Positions 1-9,980 of a DNA stretch of 64,000 bases are shown here, piece after piece. The stretch is from Marinagarivorans sp. (lineage in GTDB: Bacteria; Pseudomonadota; Gammaproteobacteria; Pseudomonadales; Cellvibrionaceae), in contig JANQJB010000166.1 in assembly GCA_028281865.1 (NCBI GenBank), positions 18,015-82,014 of the forward strand, read 5' to 3'. The notes under the pieces were generated by a model that ran no database searches, was not told the origin of the DNA, and worked only from the letters and a program-made list of their open reading frames with translations. Within the stretch, counting starts at the first letter, position 1. Each line of letters starts with the position of its first letter. Position numbers and translations under genes: made by a program.

Positions 1-653
1 TCCAAAGGCAACCCTAAGGGACCTGCATTATCAGGCAACGAATTGACTAACTTATCGGGAAATTCGCCCCATATTTTTTGATACAAAGATTTCAATTTCG
101 GAGTTTGGCCAACGGTCTTTAAAATAGCGGTTCTTGTTGACCCCATTTCGACACCCGCTTCAAACGGAATAAGCGCCTGTGACCAAAGCGAATCTCGTCT
201 GCCATCCCAATAAAACCATTGTAACCAGGCGCTACCAATAACCGTGGGCGTATTGCGCCCCGTTAGCCCAATACCAAGCGCTTTAGGCAAACCATCAGTA
301 AAAAATTTATCGGGTTGATGACAACTTGCGCACGAAATTTTCCCGTTACGACTTAAGCGCTCATCAAAAAAAAGTGCTTTTCCCAGTTCAGCCGCAGTCT
401 TATCATCCGCAAAGCGATTTGACGGAGAGGGAGGAGGATCACCCAGAACGTGAAGACTCAATGAAAGTAGAATGCGTTTTTCTTTTTCGCTAAGAATTGG
501 CTGTGTGGCAGCAATATGCAGTTTATTATCAGCAGCTTGCTTGTAAGTATTTTGTGCATAGCCAATTTGCGTATCGATCATTAACGCAGCAAGCAATGCG
601 AACACGAAACTTACTAGCCGGATCGGATTCACAATCAAGCGCCGCGTTGCCAA
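1..653 (-). CDS. Di-haem cytochrome c peroxidase family protein (MauG/CCP-like), C-terminus cut by window edge
   Basis: Reading is open from the window edge back to a TTG at 653 (an alternative GTG start is at 632). An N-terminal hydrophobic stretch (residues about 11-34) looks like a signal peptide, so the protein should be periplasmic. The first haem-binding motif CASCH is at residues 108-112, preceded by LGKALFFDERLSRNGKISC, the usual N-terminal haem signature of the bacterial CCP/MauG family. It is followed by NTPTVIGSAWLQWFYWDG and QALIPFEAGVEMG, also typical. The second haem domain lies outside the window. Family members reduce H2O2 or carry out oxidation through high-valent haem. It starts 4 nt after the stop of the FixH-like gene, so the two are probably co-transcribed and translationally coupled. 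Family is secure; substrate is unknown and the start codon is uncertain. Confidence 0.85.
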   Translation of the reverse strand, partial: MATRRLIVNPIRLVSFVFALLAALMIDTQIGYAQNTYKQAADNKLHIAATQPILSEKEKRILLSLSLHVLGDPPPSPSNRFADDKTAAELGKALFFDERLSRNGKISCASCHQPDKFFTDGLPKALGIGLTGRNTPTVIGSAWLQWFYWDGRRDSLWSQALIPFEAGVEMGSTRTAILKTVGQTPKLKSLYQKIWGEFPDKLVNSLPDNAGPLGLPL

Positions 654-657
654 ATGC

Positions 658-1077
658 CTAATACTCAAGCTCAATATCAAACGTCGTGTTATCTTTAACG
701 GTCGGCGTTTTAACACCAAACACTAACACCCAGCGACCGATCATATTAAATTTCATCCCTTCAATTAAATAACGACCGTTACCCAAATTGCGTGTCACTT
801 CCGGTTGCGACGGCATGCCATGCATATGTTCCGGCATACCACCGGTAATGGCAATTTGCGCGTCTGTGACAGGTTTACCGTCATGTGTTTCTATTGTAAT
901 AAACCAATCGTGAAAAGTAGAAATTGGAACGTGGCCTTTTTCCGGCCCGATAACAACATTAAATAATTTCTTTTCCGAAGCCTGACTCCACATCAGTGCC
1001 TCACTCGCGCTCACAAGATTAGCGATAGCAACGGTGGATAAAAAACAGAGGATAATAAGCTGATATTTTTGTTTCAT
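658..1077 (-). CDS. FixH/YtkA-like secreted protein
   Basis: A 139-residue protein with an N-terminal signal peptide (about residues 1-24, ending near LVSASEA) followed by one small beta-sandwich domain. The pattern DWFITIETHDGKPVTDAQI, then GGMPEHMHGMP, then GRYLIEGMKFNMIGRWVL matches the FixH/YtkA-like family. The His/Met-rich HMHGMP loop could bind copper, but that is inference. The gene directly precedes the di-haem peroxidase gene (4-nt gap), a pairing I recognise from other proteobacteria. A likely role is accessory to the periplasmic haem enzyme. It is separated from the upstream giant gene by a terminator-like hairpin, so it probably has its own promoter in 1078-1122. No frameshift or truncation is visible. 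Confidence 0.75.
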   Translation of the reverse strand: MKQKYQLIILCFLSTVAIANLVSASEALMWSQASEKKLFNVVIGPEKGHVPISTFHDWFITIETHDGKPVTDAQIAITGGMPEHMHGMPSQPEVTRNLGNGRYLIEGMKFNMIGRWVLVFGVKTPTVKDNTTFDIELEY

Positions 1078-1122
1078 TTGTTAACAGGAATTACTCAATA
1101 CAAATTAACACTTCGCGATCAT

Positions 1123-1153
1123 CTATAAAAAAGGCGTGCAAAGCACGCCTTTT
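1123..1153 (-). terminator. Rho-independent terminator after the giant oxidase gene
   Basis: Read on the minus strand, an 11-bp perfect stem (1143-1153 pairing with 1129-1139) closes a 3-nt loop and is followed by a run of T (complement of the A-run at 1125-1130). It lies 23 nt beyond the stop codon of the 1176-9602 gene and before the FixH-like gene. The structure is seen directly; its function is inferred. Confidence 0.85.
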
Positions 1154-1175
1154 GTTAGTCGGTCAAACTATTATT

Positions 1176-4100
1176 TTAGTTCAAGTCTGCCGGTTGAGCT
1201 TCCAACAAGAACTTTTCTATCAAAGCAGCCTTAGCCGAATCAACATCATCGTGCGCCAATATGGCATCCAATATAGTCATTGCAGAACCATCATGCAGGT
1301 ATGGCGCACTATCCCACAACCCATGCAAACCAGGAGTGTCGAAACCTGTAAGTGGCCCACCTAAGCGCTGTCCACTGGCACTGTCAATTGTTCCGACATT
1401 GTGCAGCGCATTGCTAGGCGAATCTGTCATCTGGACGCCACTGTGACACGATGCGCAGCCCTCGTCTTGGAAATGCTGCTTACCTAACTGCGCATCAGCA
1501 GATAAACCGCCGTTGCGATCAGGAGACGCAGGCACATCTGTCAGTGAGTTAACATAAGCCGCCAGCGCATCAAGATCCGCGCTTAAACCCGCCTTCGCGG
1601 GGCCCAGAGTAGCGGTTGTCGCGGTGAAATCAGCATTTGACATCAGCCCCGTGCCACCGGCCAAAGAACGGATTTGATTTTCAAAGTCCTGTACTTCGTC
1701 AAAATTAGCGGACCAATGCAAGCGCCCATGACCAGCGCCATGCCCTTTTAAGTTGATCGTATTGCGCACACCTTCGCCCATGCCAGTTAAATCCCAAACA
1801 CGTCCGTCATCACCCCCGTCGTTATGACATGAGGCACAGCTCATATAGTTATCAAGCGCGAGCCGATCATCAGCAGCATCGTAGAACAGCTGCTTGCCGT
1901 TCAATAGCTGTGCGCTTAGTGCCTCATTGCCAACCACCGCGATTGACTGGGATGTAAAGCCGCCAATTCCGCCGGTCAACAATAAGTCACGAATTGAGAT
2001 AGCCGTGATACTGCGATCCATATAGTTGTGCACGAACAGTGTTTCACCGTTGCTTGATATCGCGAGGCCCTGCGGCGCGCGGCCAACGGAAATTCGCGTT
2101 AAGCGGAAGCCGTTTTGCACGTCGTGAACTTCAATCTCACGCGCAGTTTCGAGTGCGACAAACAAATACTGGCCATTGCCACTGAATACGGCTCCGGTCG
2201 CAACACTGGCGTTATCCAATTGGATACGCGCTCCAGTATTCGATGTCTCGTTGCCGAGATTGATGACCGATGCAACAGCGCGCACCGTTTGGTCGAAGGT
2301 CATACCCGGCCCGCCACGCAAGCCTCCTGACATAATGTTATCTTGTTTCGAAGGCACGTAAGCAGTTGTGCCATCGGGTGAGATAACCGGAGCATTTAAG
2401 TAATTCGGCAACCCTGGGCCCGCCGACTCAGAGACACCACGATTAGAGTAACCCAGCGTAATCGTGTTCAAGGACGCCATAGAGCCCGCATTTACAACAA
2501 ATACTTCACCACCTGCGGTCTGATATTTTGGTACAGCAGTACTTTCGTCATCGACAGGAGGTGTAACAAAGTTGCTCACATAGAGTTTACTGCCGTCAGC
2601 ACTCAAAGCGAGATGGCGCGGCTTGCCACTTAACTCAGCAGTTCCTGCGACGCTCTTGTCCGATGTATTGATCTTAATTACTCGTGACAAGGCCTCCTGA
2701 GCGACATAAACAAACTGCCCATTCGGTGCTACCACCAAACCGTGAGGCTCCGAACCAGCAGCGAGATTGATCGTATCGATTACCGTTTTGTTCACCGGGT
2801 TGATCACGCTGATAGTAGCGCTGCCCTTGTTGCTGACGTAGATCAAACCACTCGTGGGTGATACCGCTACCGACCAAGGTCTATCGCCCACCTGCACTTC
2901 CGCAGCAACATTTCCTGATGGAAACTCAACCACGCTGGCGGTGTCGTTATCGGGATTAACGTTCCAGACTCGGTCGATATTGTCGACTGTGATAGTCGTG
3001 CTATTGAATGCCGGCGCCGCAGGGTTTACAACCAAGGCCGGGTCATTCGGGTATGCATCCGCATTGTCACCAACGCCATCGCCATCAGTATCAGCTGTTT
3101 CCGTCGCATCATTCGGGAACGCATCTTTATTGTCACCTACCCCATCGCCATCTGAGTCAACATATTCACTCGAATCGCTCGGGAACTCATCGACACTATC
3201 TGGCACACCGTCAACATCAGTATCTGCTGGGAACGGACGAGGAACGAATTCAAGTACCTCTTGAGAATTGATCTCAACAGCATTGGTATTGTTGCCAGCA
3301 ACCACAAATAAAGTATTGCCAAAGCTCGCGCCACCAGGTGCGTTGCGCGCAAAATTTAGATCGGGGAATACACGCCAAGAGTCAGTCAACACATCATACG
3401 ATTCAACCTGTTCGTGCTCATCCACTTCACTCTCACCGGCAGCGACGATAAGCTCAGAACCCAAAGAAAATAGCGCAATTCCGGAACGAGGCGTAGGCAA
3501 TTTCTTATCGAGCGAGCTCCAGCTAGCACCACCAGCCGCTTCAAAATCGTACACATCAATCGTGTCTTCCGTATCGCCAAAGGGGTTATTTAGCTCCGGA
3601 ACAAGCAAATTCGTGGCAGAACGTCTACCCGCAACGACATAGAGTTTATCCCCCTTTATCGCAGCGCGATGGTGATCGCGTGCGTGCGGTGCATCAGGCA
3701 ATACTGTCCACTCCCCTGTCGCAGGATCGAAGGAATCGAACCAAGGAACAGCACCATCTTGGTGGCCGAGCGTATTGCCACCAATGATATAAATTTTGCC
3801 TTTGTAGTTTACTGCAGCGGTCGAACCACGTTGACGCTCCTCTGGCACATAGCCCTCAACACGCCACTTCGCTGGGTCCGCCGGGTCAAAGCTATAAATT
3901 TCCGCAACACCTTGTTCTTTCGGGTAATAGCCAATCATTGCGCCGATGATGTAAACCCGATCACCCCAAACGACAGCTTGGAAGTGATGAAAGTCAAGGC
4001 GAGTGTTGTCCTCTTCATCGCGTGGGGAGCCCCAGTTTTTCCATGTATTGTTCACCGGATCGTATTCGTTGACTCCACGATCACCGCGCCCACCCAGCAG

Positions 4101-7100
4101 GAACATTTTGTCACCAACGAGTATGTAATCATTCTCATGGCGCGCTTGAGGTGCACCCAGAGCGGGCTCAAGAATTTCCCAATTGCCAAGGTCATCTTGA
4201 GGCAAATCAGGGTTATTCGGGTATGGATCGGCATTGTCACCAAGACCGTCGCCGTCGCTATCAGCAGATTCCGTTGGGTCATTGGGGAACGCATCTTCGG
4301 CATTTAATACACCATCACCGTCACGATCGTTATCGGTGTTATCACCGATGCCATCGCCATCGATATCGCCCCATTCGCTGGGATCGTTAGGGAAGGCATC
4401 GTCCTGATCATCAATTCCGTCACCGTCCGTATCTTTAGTGCGCGTAGGATCATTCGGGAAATCATCCTCAGCATCGACTACACCATCGCCGTCAGAGTCG
4501 GACTGCTGCGCATCACGTACGATTTGAATGGTAAAGCCTTCAGAAGGAACACCCTGCGCATCAACAGCAAATATCCAGTAAAAACCCGGAATCAACACGT
4601 TCGAGTTGTCATTCATATCAAGCGTGTAACTCGAACCAGACCCAGCGCTAAAACTCACTGGAATGAAACGCTGATCAGTATTGATTGAGTGTGTTGTTCC
4701 ACTTAAGCGAATCATATTGAATTCGGCGATTCCAGCAGATGCATCCAAAACTACAGCCTCGCCAGCACTGGCTTGTTCTGGTCCCGAATTGATCGAAGGA
4801 CGATCTGCAAGAGAGCCATCAGCGTTATAGAAATAGGATGGAGTATAAATCTGTGCATCCTTGTGGTTGGCACTACAGTTACCACATGCACCGCCACCAC
4901 CAGAGAATACACGGCCGTCTTTCATCAACAATGCCACGGAGTGATAGTTGCGCGGGATAGTATGGCTACTTAGATGTGTCCAGGTATTCGTGTCAGGGTC
5001 CCAAAGCTCTGGCTGCAATATCGTGCCGTCATCATCGAACAGTTTTGCCGCAGTAGTACCGCCGACAACAAGCACCTTACCCGTTGGCAAGACAACCGAA
5101 TTCTGGAAAGTTCTGCGCGCCAACATATTGGGCAGCTCTGTAACGACTGGGGCAGCACCATTAATATCAATGCTAAAGGCCTGATCCGAAGACGCGATTG
5201 CTTTCGACTGATCATTACCACCAGTAACAAGCACTTTGCCGATATCGTACATCACTGCAGAACCAAACATACGCGCCTGATCGCCCTCTTTACGCACGCC
5301 CGCAGCTTCAACCGAGCCCAAACCATCAGTTTCGAACCAGTGCATCGTAAATGTTGGGCCCGAATGGAATACTTTTCCGTTCGGCGCAACATGCATAAAC
5401 GCGTACCACTGCATATCAGTACTGCCATTACCGTGAGGCATTGCGTTAACGTGATTTTGCTCGTCCTGCAACGGCTGCATGGTTGCACCTGTAGTCAGTA
5501 ACCAGCCGTTGTTATCAGAATAAACTTCTGAAGTGTTGCCAGCACCCAAAGCAAAGGTCGTGAATACACGATTATCCGGCAAGGTCATCGCTGTTGGATA
5601 CCAACGAGGCATATTCATATCCGGCAGAACGTGCCACATATCATCGCGGTAATTAAAGCTACCGGTTTGCGTTGTCGCTGGGTTTCCGCCAGATGTCAGC
5701 ACCGTTCCATCCTCACGCATTGCAATACCGGCACAAAACTGATTGTGAATGGGGTGGTCAGTCATCACAAACGAACCGTCAATTGGATCGTAAACGGACG
5801 ATTTGGTTAAGCCACCATCAAAGGCAAGTGCCGAACCACCAAGCCAAGTTAAGATACGGCCATCAGGCAAGTTGGCTGCCGATACCGGAATATGTGGCCA
5901 ATCAATAGCTCCGCCCCAGGTGCCGCCGATATGCGGCGCCAATGTTGGCGGTGGCACCAACTCTGCATTAATGCGATCAGTCAGCAACGCATACTGCTCG
6001 GCGCCGGCATAGAAATCGTCACTATTGCCTTTAGCCGCGAGCACCTCAACCATCGCGCCACCCGTGGCCTCAAAATAATAAACTTCGACGGTGTGCAAAC
6101 CTTCAGTAAGAAATAGAGAGCCACGCGTATCTGTAGGCAAGTGTTTCATTGGGTCGTTAACAACAACCACACCATTAACCTCGACGGACACACCATCATC
6201 CGAGCGCGTCAAGAAACTGTAATAGCCGTCCTCAGCCACATAAAAATCTCGCGTAAAGTACGCGGCAAAGTTGTTCTGATAAGGAAAGGTTGAATTACCC
6301 AAAGTCAAATCGTAGTAATCGTCAGCTTCCGCATAGTTGATCGCTTCAGTTGTCAACTCGACAACGTTAGGCTCGTTGTCCTTGTTAGCAATCAGGGCTT
6401 TCGCCTGGTTAAACGTGTTAAGTGCGCTGCCGGATTGTACAAATACGGCCTGGTATGGATCACTGTAATGCGACCGCGTTGGGTCGTTGGGATAAGCATC
6501 GAAGTTATCGCCCCAACCGTCGCCATCGCTATCGACCGTTTCATCGGGATTATCGGGTAAATCATCTAGTTCGTTGTTTACGCCGTCACCATCGCGATCA
6601 AGGTCAGAATTGTCACCAATCCCGTCGCCATCTATGTCACTCCATTCGCTGTCATCACCTGGAAAGACATCACTATTATCGCCAACGCCATCGCCATCGG
6701 TATCAACGGTCTCCGTGGGGTCATTGGGGAACTCATCTTGACTGTCGAGTACACCGTCAAAATCCGAATCTGGCTCGCTGTTATACAGGCACATACCCGA
6801 TACTTTGGGCCAGTCTGTAACAAGGCCGAAATCGATGTCGATAACACCGTCCGTCACATAAGTGATGACGTTTTTCTTTATCGCCGTAAGCGTGGGAACT
6901 GCGGCCAAGATATCGAAGTCCTGAATTGCGAGCTTGTCTTCGACATATACATCAAATCGTCGAGTTCCAGGGCCACCCTGATCAGATGCCGCTTGGAAAT
7001 AGGTCTCAGCAAACAACAACTCAACGCGGTAAAAACGCTCTTCCGTAACGGGAACTTGGTAGCTAAAAATACCGAAGCGTTCTGAGTGATAAAGCTGATC

Positions 7101-9602
7101 GTCCAATGTATCTTCAATCTCAAATACGCGCGTACCTGTTTGACCACCCACATGGTAAGTGTCCGCTAAGTATTCAATACCATCAGCGCCCACCATCGCC
7201 GGGCCAGCCGAATTAATGCAGAAAAGGAGGTCGGGGTCTAAGTCCACACCCTCTGGAAACGGGTCGCTGTTATCTCCGATGCCGTCTCCGTCGGTATCGA
7301 GCCATTCGCTTGCATCGTAAGGGAAGGCGTCTACCGCATTCGCGAAACCGTCATTGTCCACGTCTGGGTCCAATTCATCCGCAATTCCATCGCCATCAGT
7401 ATCAAGGGTTCGTGTGGGGTCGGTCGGGAACATATCAGCGTTGTCACCAACACCGTCGCCGTCAGTATCTTGCGATTCGTAGAAATCGTTCGGGAACTCG
7501 TCATCGCCGTCGAGCACTCCATCAGCGTCCTGATCGCCGTCATTTCCATAGACACATAGGCCCGCAATTTTTGGCCAATCTGAAATCACGCCAAAGGTGA
7601 GATCAAGTGTTCCATCCGTAACATTAACTGGGACCTTTTCAACCAAAGCAGTCGCGGCGGGCACTTTCGTAAGAATGTCGTAATCGTTGAAGATTTGACC
7701 GCCTTCGGCATAAATATCGAAAACACGTGAACCGGGGCCACCTTGGCTACTCGCTGCTTGGAAATAAGTTTCCGCCATAAACAGCTCGAGGCGATAGTTT
7801 CCTGTACCTGGAACCGGAATAGCATAGCTAAATTGACGGCTGCGCTCGGTTTGAAAAATAGGATCGTCAACTGTCCCAGCGATATCAAAACCCACCGAAA
7901 ACGACTGACCACCAATGTAATGAGTATCGGGCAAAAATTCTACGCCATTGACATCTGTGTGGGCACCGCCACCTGAGTTTATACACATGACCAAATTCGG
8001 ATAACTGACTGGACCAAACGGCGTAATGTCGCTATTGTCGCCGGTGCCGTCTCCATCCGAGTCTAACCACTCTGTCGGATCCAATGGGAAAGCGTCTGCA
8101 CCGTTCGCGAATCCGTCATTATCGATATCGGGATCGCTATTGTTGCCGGTACCGTCGCCATCGGTATCGTAGGCCTCATTAGAGTTATTCGGGAACGCAT
8201 CGCCGTTATCGCCAACACCATCGCCATCGCTGTCGACGCTTTCGTTGGGGTCGTTCGGGAATTCATCTTCGCTGTCTGGAACACCGTCGCCGTCGATGTC
8301 ACCCTCACTACTGTAGACACAAAAACCCGATATTTTCGGCCAATCACTCTCAAGGCCAAAACTAATATCAAGGTTGCCGTCTACCACATTTACCAGGTCG
8401 GTAGTTTGAAGGGCTGTGGCGGACCCAGTTTGCGCAAGAATGTCAAAATTGTCGTATTTCAGCTCGCCTTCAAGGAAAACATCAAATACGCGAGAGCCAG
8501 GCCCACCGGAGGAGGATAGTGCTTGGAAATAAATTTCGGCAAACAATAATTCAACACGATAAGTTCCCGGCTGCGACACAGGAACGCTATAAGATAACGG
8601 ACCATAACGCTCAGTCTGATACACCTCATCGTCAAGCGTATTAGCAATTTCAGTAACATAGGAGCTGACAGAGCCAGAGCTATAATGCTGATCAGCTTGA
8701 TAGAGGACTCCGCTGGTGGACATAAAGTCTCCACCACCAGAGTTCACACACATGATCAAATCGGGATCAGGGCCATCGGGGGTAGGATCGCTGTTATTAC
8801 CCAAACCGTCACCATCATTGTCGGCCCACTCAGTCGCGTCGTCAGGGAAGGCGTCGGCAGCGTTATCCACTCCATCACCATCGCGATCAGCGTCAGCATT
8901 GTCGCCTATTCCATCACCGTCGAGGTCAGCCCAATCGCTCGAATTGTTAGGAAAAACATCAGCGTTATCGCCAACACCATCACCATCTGTATCAAACTGT
9001 TCGCTAGCGTCGTTGGGAAATGCATCTTCGCTGTCGTTAACTCCATCTCCATCACTATCGCCAGCACTGGAGTAGACACATATTGAAGAAATTTTCGGCC
9101 ACTCAGTTTCGACTTCGAATGACAAACTGAGCGTGCCGTCTTGTACTAGAACATTTGAGGTTTCTGTTATCGCAGCCGCAGGTGCAGTATTCGCGAGGAT
9201 GTCATAGTCATCCAAAATCAAACTTCCTTCGGCCCGTACATCAAAAACACGGGCGCCGACGCCAACATTAAAATTTAATACTTGGAAGTAGATTTCGGCA
9301 AAATTAAGTTCAACGGTGTAGAAACCAGCGCTAGGGACGGGAATTTCATAATCAAAATTGCCATAACGCTCACGCTGATAGACGGGATCGTGGTCGGTAT
9401 CAGCTATTGCCGTGTTCACGCGGCTCGACCTGCCGCCGCTGTAGTATTGATCAGAAGTGTAGAGGGTTCCATCAGGCGCTGTGTAGCCATTACCACCTGA
9501 ATTAATGCAAATAAGAGGGCTTTCTTGTCCCAAGGTGCCGCTTGCACTCAAAGAGAGAATTAGCGTCACCGCAACAGCAAATGTAGTCCTAACTTCAAAC
9601 AT
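1176..9602 (-). CDS. Giant secreted protein: (malectin + TT3 repeats)x4, PA14, copper-radical oxidase (AA5-like), kelch, YncE-like propeller, di-haem cytochrome c
   Basis: 2808 residues from ATG 9602, chosen because GGAG lies about 8 nt upstream and a clean signal peptide follows; an ATG at 9689 would place 29 odd residues before it. Approximate domain order: signal peptide 1-26; malectin domains 30-178, 280-430, 534-685 and 790-939, each followed by calcium-binding-type DxDGDGxxD repeats (28 units in six blocks over the whole protein); PA14 1045-1199; galactose/glyoxal-oxidase domain 1214-1697; kelch propeller 1800-2124; YncE/YVTN-type propeller about 2200-2547; di-haem c-type domain 2564-2808. 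The oxidase keeps the copper-radical set: Cys1290 and Tyr1335 (cross-link pair), Tyr1553-His1554 (RNYHS) and His1638 (TTHSINTDQ). Haem motifs are CASCH at 2589-2593 and CASCH at 2716-2720. Known families imply oxidation of an alcohol or aldehyde with release of H2O2, sugar binding, and haem redox chemistry. A terminator follows the gene. The substrate and the reason for the fusion are unknown. Confidence 0.9.
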   Translation of the reverse strand: MFEVRTTFAVAVTLILSLSASGTLGQESPLICINSGGNGYTAPDGTLYTSDQYYSGGRSSRVNTAIADTDHDPVYQRERYGNFDYEIPVPSAGFYTVELNFAEIYFQVLNFNVGVGARVFDVRAEGSLILDDYDILANTAPAAAITETSNVLVQDGTLSLSFEVETEWPKISSICVYSSAGDSDGDGVNDSEDAFPNDASEQFDTDGDGVGDNADVFPNNSSDWADLDGDGIGDNADADRDGDGVDNAADAFPDDATEWADNDGDGLGNNSDPTPDGPDPDLIMCVNSGGGDFMSTSGVLYQADQHYSSGSVSSYVTEIANTLDDEVYQTERYGPLSYSVPVSQPGTYRVELLFAEIYFQALSSSGGPGSRVFDVFLEGELKYDNFDILAQTGSATALQTTDLVNVVDGNLDISFGLESDWPKISGFCVYSSEGDIDGDGVPDSEDEFPNDPNESVDSDGDGVGDNGDAFPNNSNEAYDTDGDGTGNNSDPDIDNDGFANGADAFPLDPTEWLDSDGDGTGDNSDITPFGPVSYPNLVMCINSGGGAHTDVNGVEFLPDTHYIGGQSFSVGFDIAGTVDDPIFQTERSRQFSYAIPVPGTGNYRLELFMAETYFQAASSQGGPGSRVFDIYAEGGQIFNDYDILTKVPAATALVEKVPVNVTDGTLDLTFGVISDWPKIAGLCVYGNDGDQDADGVLDGDDEFPNDFYESQDTDGDGVGDNADMFPTDPTRTLDTDGDGIADELDPDVDNDGFANAVDAFPYDASEWLDTDGDGIGDNSDPFPEGVDLDPDLLFCINSAGPAMVGADGIEYLADTYHVGGQTGTRVFEIEDTLDDQLYHSERFGIFSYQVPVTEERFYRVELLFAETYFQAASDQGGPGTRRFDVYVEDKLAIQDFDILAAVPTLTAIKKNVITYVTDGVIDIDFGLVTDWPKVSGMCLYNSEPDSDFDGVLDSQDEFPNDPTETVDTDGDGVGDNSDVFPGDDSEWSDIDGDGIGDNSDLDRDGDGVNNELDDLPDNPDETVDSDGDGWGDNFDAYPNDPTRSHYSDPYQAVFVQSGSALNTFNQAKALIANKDNEPNVVELTTEAINYAEADDYYDLTLGNSTFPYQNNFAAYFTRDFYVAEDGYYSFLTRSDDGVSVEVNGVVVVNDPMKHLPTDTRGSLFLTEGLHTVEVYYFEATGGAMVEVLAAKGNSDDFYAGAEQYALLTDRINAELVPPPTLAPHIGGTWGGAIDWPHIPVSAANLPDGRILTWLGGSALAFDGGLTKSSVYDPIDGSFVMTDHPIHNQFCAGIAMREDGTVLTSGGNPATTQTGSFNYRDDMWHVLPDMNMPRWYPTAMTLPDNRVFTTFALGAGNTSEVYSDNNGWLLTTGATMQPLQDEQNHVNAMPHGNGSTDMQWYAFMHVAPNGKVFHSGPTFTMHWFETDGLGSVEAAGVRKEGDQARMFGSAVMYDIGKVLVTGGNDQSKAIASSDQAFSIDINGAAPVVTELPNMLARRTFQNSVVLPTGKVLVVGGTTAAKLFDDDGTILQPELWDPDTNTWTHLSSHTIPRNYHSVALLMKDGRVFSGGGGACGNCSANHKDAQIYTPSYFYNADGSLADRPSINSGPEQASAGEAVVLDASAGIAEFNMIRLSGTTHSINTDQRFIPVSFSAGSGSSYTLDMNDNSNVLIPGFYWIFAVDAQGVPSEGFTIQIVRDAQQSDSDGDGVVDAEDDFPNDPTRTKDTDGDGIDDQDDAFPNDPSEWGDIDGDGIGDNTDNDRDGDGVLNAEDAFPNDPTESADSDGDGLGDNADPYPNNPDLPQDDLGNWEILEPALGAPQARHENDYILVGDKMFLLGGRGDRGVNEYDPVNNTWKNWGSPRDEEDNTRLDFHHFQAVVWGDRVYIIGAMIGYYPKEQGVAEIYSFDPADPAKWRVEGYVPEERQRGSTAAVNYKGKIYIIGGNTLGHQDGAVPWFDSFDPATGEWTVLPDAPHARDHHRAAIKGDKLYVVAGRRSATNLLVPELNNPFGDTEDTIDVYDFEAAGGASWSSLDKKLPTPRSGIALFSLGSELIVAAGESEVDEHEQVESYDVLTDSWRVFPDLNFARNAPGGASFGNTLFVVAGNNTNAVEINSQEVLEFVPRPFPADTDVDGVPDSVDEFPSDSSEYVDSDGDGVGDNKDAFPNDATETADTDGDGVGDNADAYPNDPALVVNPAAPAFNSTTITVDNIDRVWNVNPDNDTASVVEFPSGNVAAEVQVGDRPWSVAVSPTSGLIYVSNKGSATISVINPVNKTVIDTINLAAGSEPHGLVVAPNGQFVYVAQEALSRVIKINTSDKSVAGTAELSGKPRHLALSADGSKLYVSNFVTPPVDDESTAVPKYQTAGGEVFVVNAGSMASLNTITLGYSNRGVSESAGPGLPNYLNAPVISPDGTTAYVPSKQDNIMSGGLRGGPGMTFDQTVRAVASVINLGNETSNTGARIQLDNASVATGAVFSGNGQYLFVALETAREIEVHDVQNGFRLTRISVGRAPQGLAISSNGETLFVHNYMDRSITAISIRDLLLTGGIGGFTSQSIAVVGNEALSAQLLNGKQLFYDAADDRLALDNYMSCASCHNDGGDDGRVWDLTGMGEGVRNTINLKGHGAGHGRLHWSANFDEVQDFENQIRSLAGGTGLMSNADFTATTATLGPAKAGLSADLDALAAYVNSLTDVPASPDRNGGLSADAQLGKQHFQDEGCASCHSGVQMTDSPSNALHNVGTIDSASGQRLGGPLTGFDTPGLHGLWDSAPYLHDGSAMTILDAILAHDDVDSAKAALIEKFLLEAQPADLN

Positions 9603-9980
9603 TCCAAAGCTCCGAATTAGCGTAATTGTGAAATGACTTGCCACTAAAATATAGGGGCCGTCTGATGCAAAAAATATTCCGCCGCTCAAAAACCCTTTGA
9701 ATAACAGGGAGTTTCAGAGATTACCCAAAACACGTACAGAGTAAGTGAAAAAGGATTCGACACAACGTTCGACATTTTCACATCAGAATCCCCGCATTGG
9801 CACACAAATCAACCTATTTTGCACAAAAAACAACCAGACAGTTGAGAGCGGGAATTCCCATAACAGCTAAATGACTGCGCCATCAGTGCGCGCAAACTAA
9901 CAGCGGAAGCAGAGTTTTAGCTGACCTAAATCAACTAAACTCGCTTGTGCCTGACGAGCAAACTTACGCAGCTAAACAAG
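9603..9980. other. Intergenic, nothing recognised
   Basis: This 378-nt gap must contain the promoter of the giant gene on the minus strand. The ribosome-binding GGAG lies about 8 nt before ATG 9602. I saw no repeat, small ORF with support, or RNA gene. Confidence 0.5.

Noticed and set aside
3040..9060. Regularly spaced repeats resembling a CRISPR-like or tandem array
   Set aside because: Repeats are coding (DxDGDG calcium-type units) with variable spacing and in frame throughout.
2854..9500. Many long open frames on the plus strand opposite the giant gene (for example 3669-4307 and 8685-9086)
   Set aside because: They arise from the repetitive DxDGDG and propeller codons of the minus-strand gene; products are low-complexity (Ser/Pro- or His/Arg-rich) with no known family or ribosome-binding sites.
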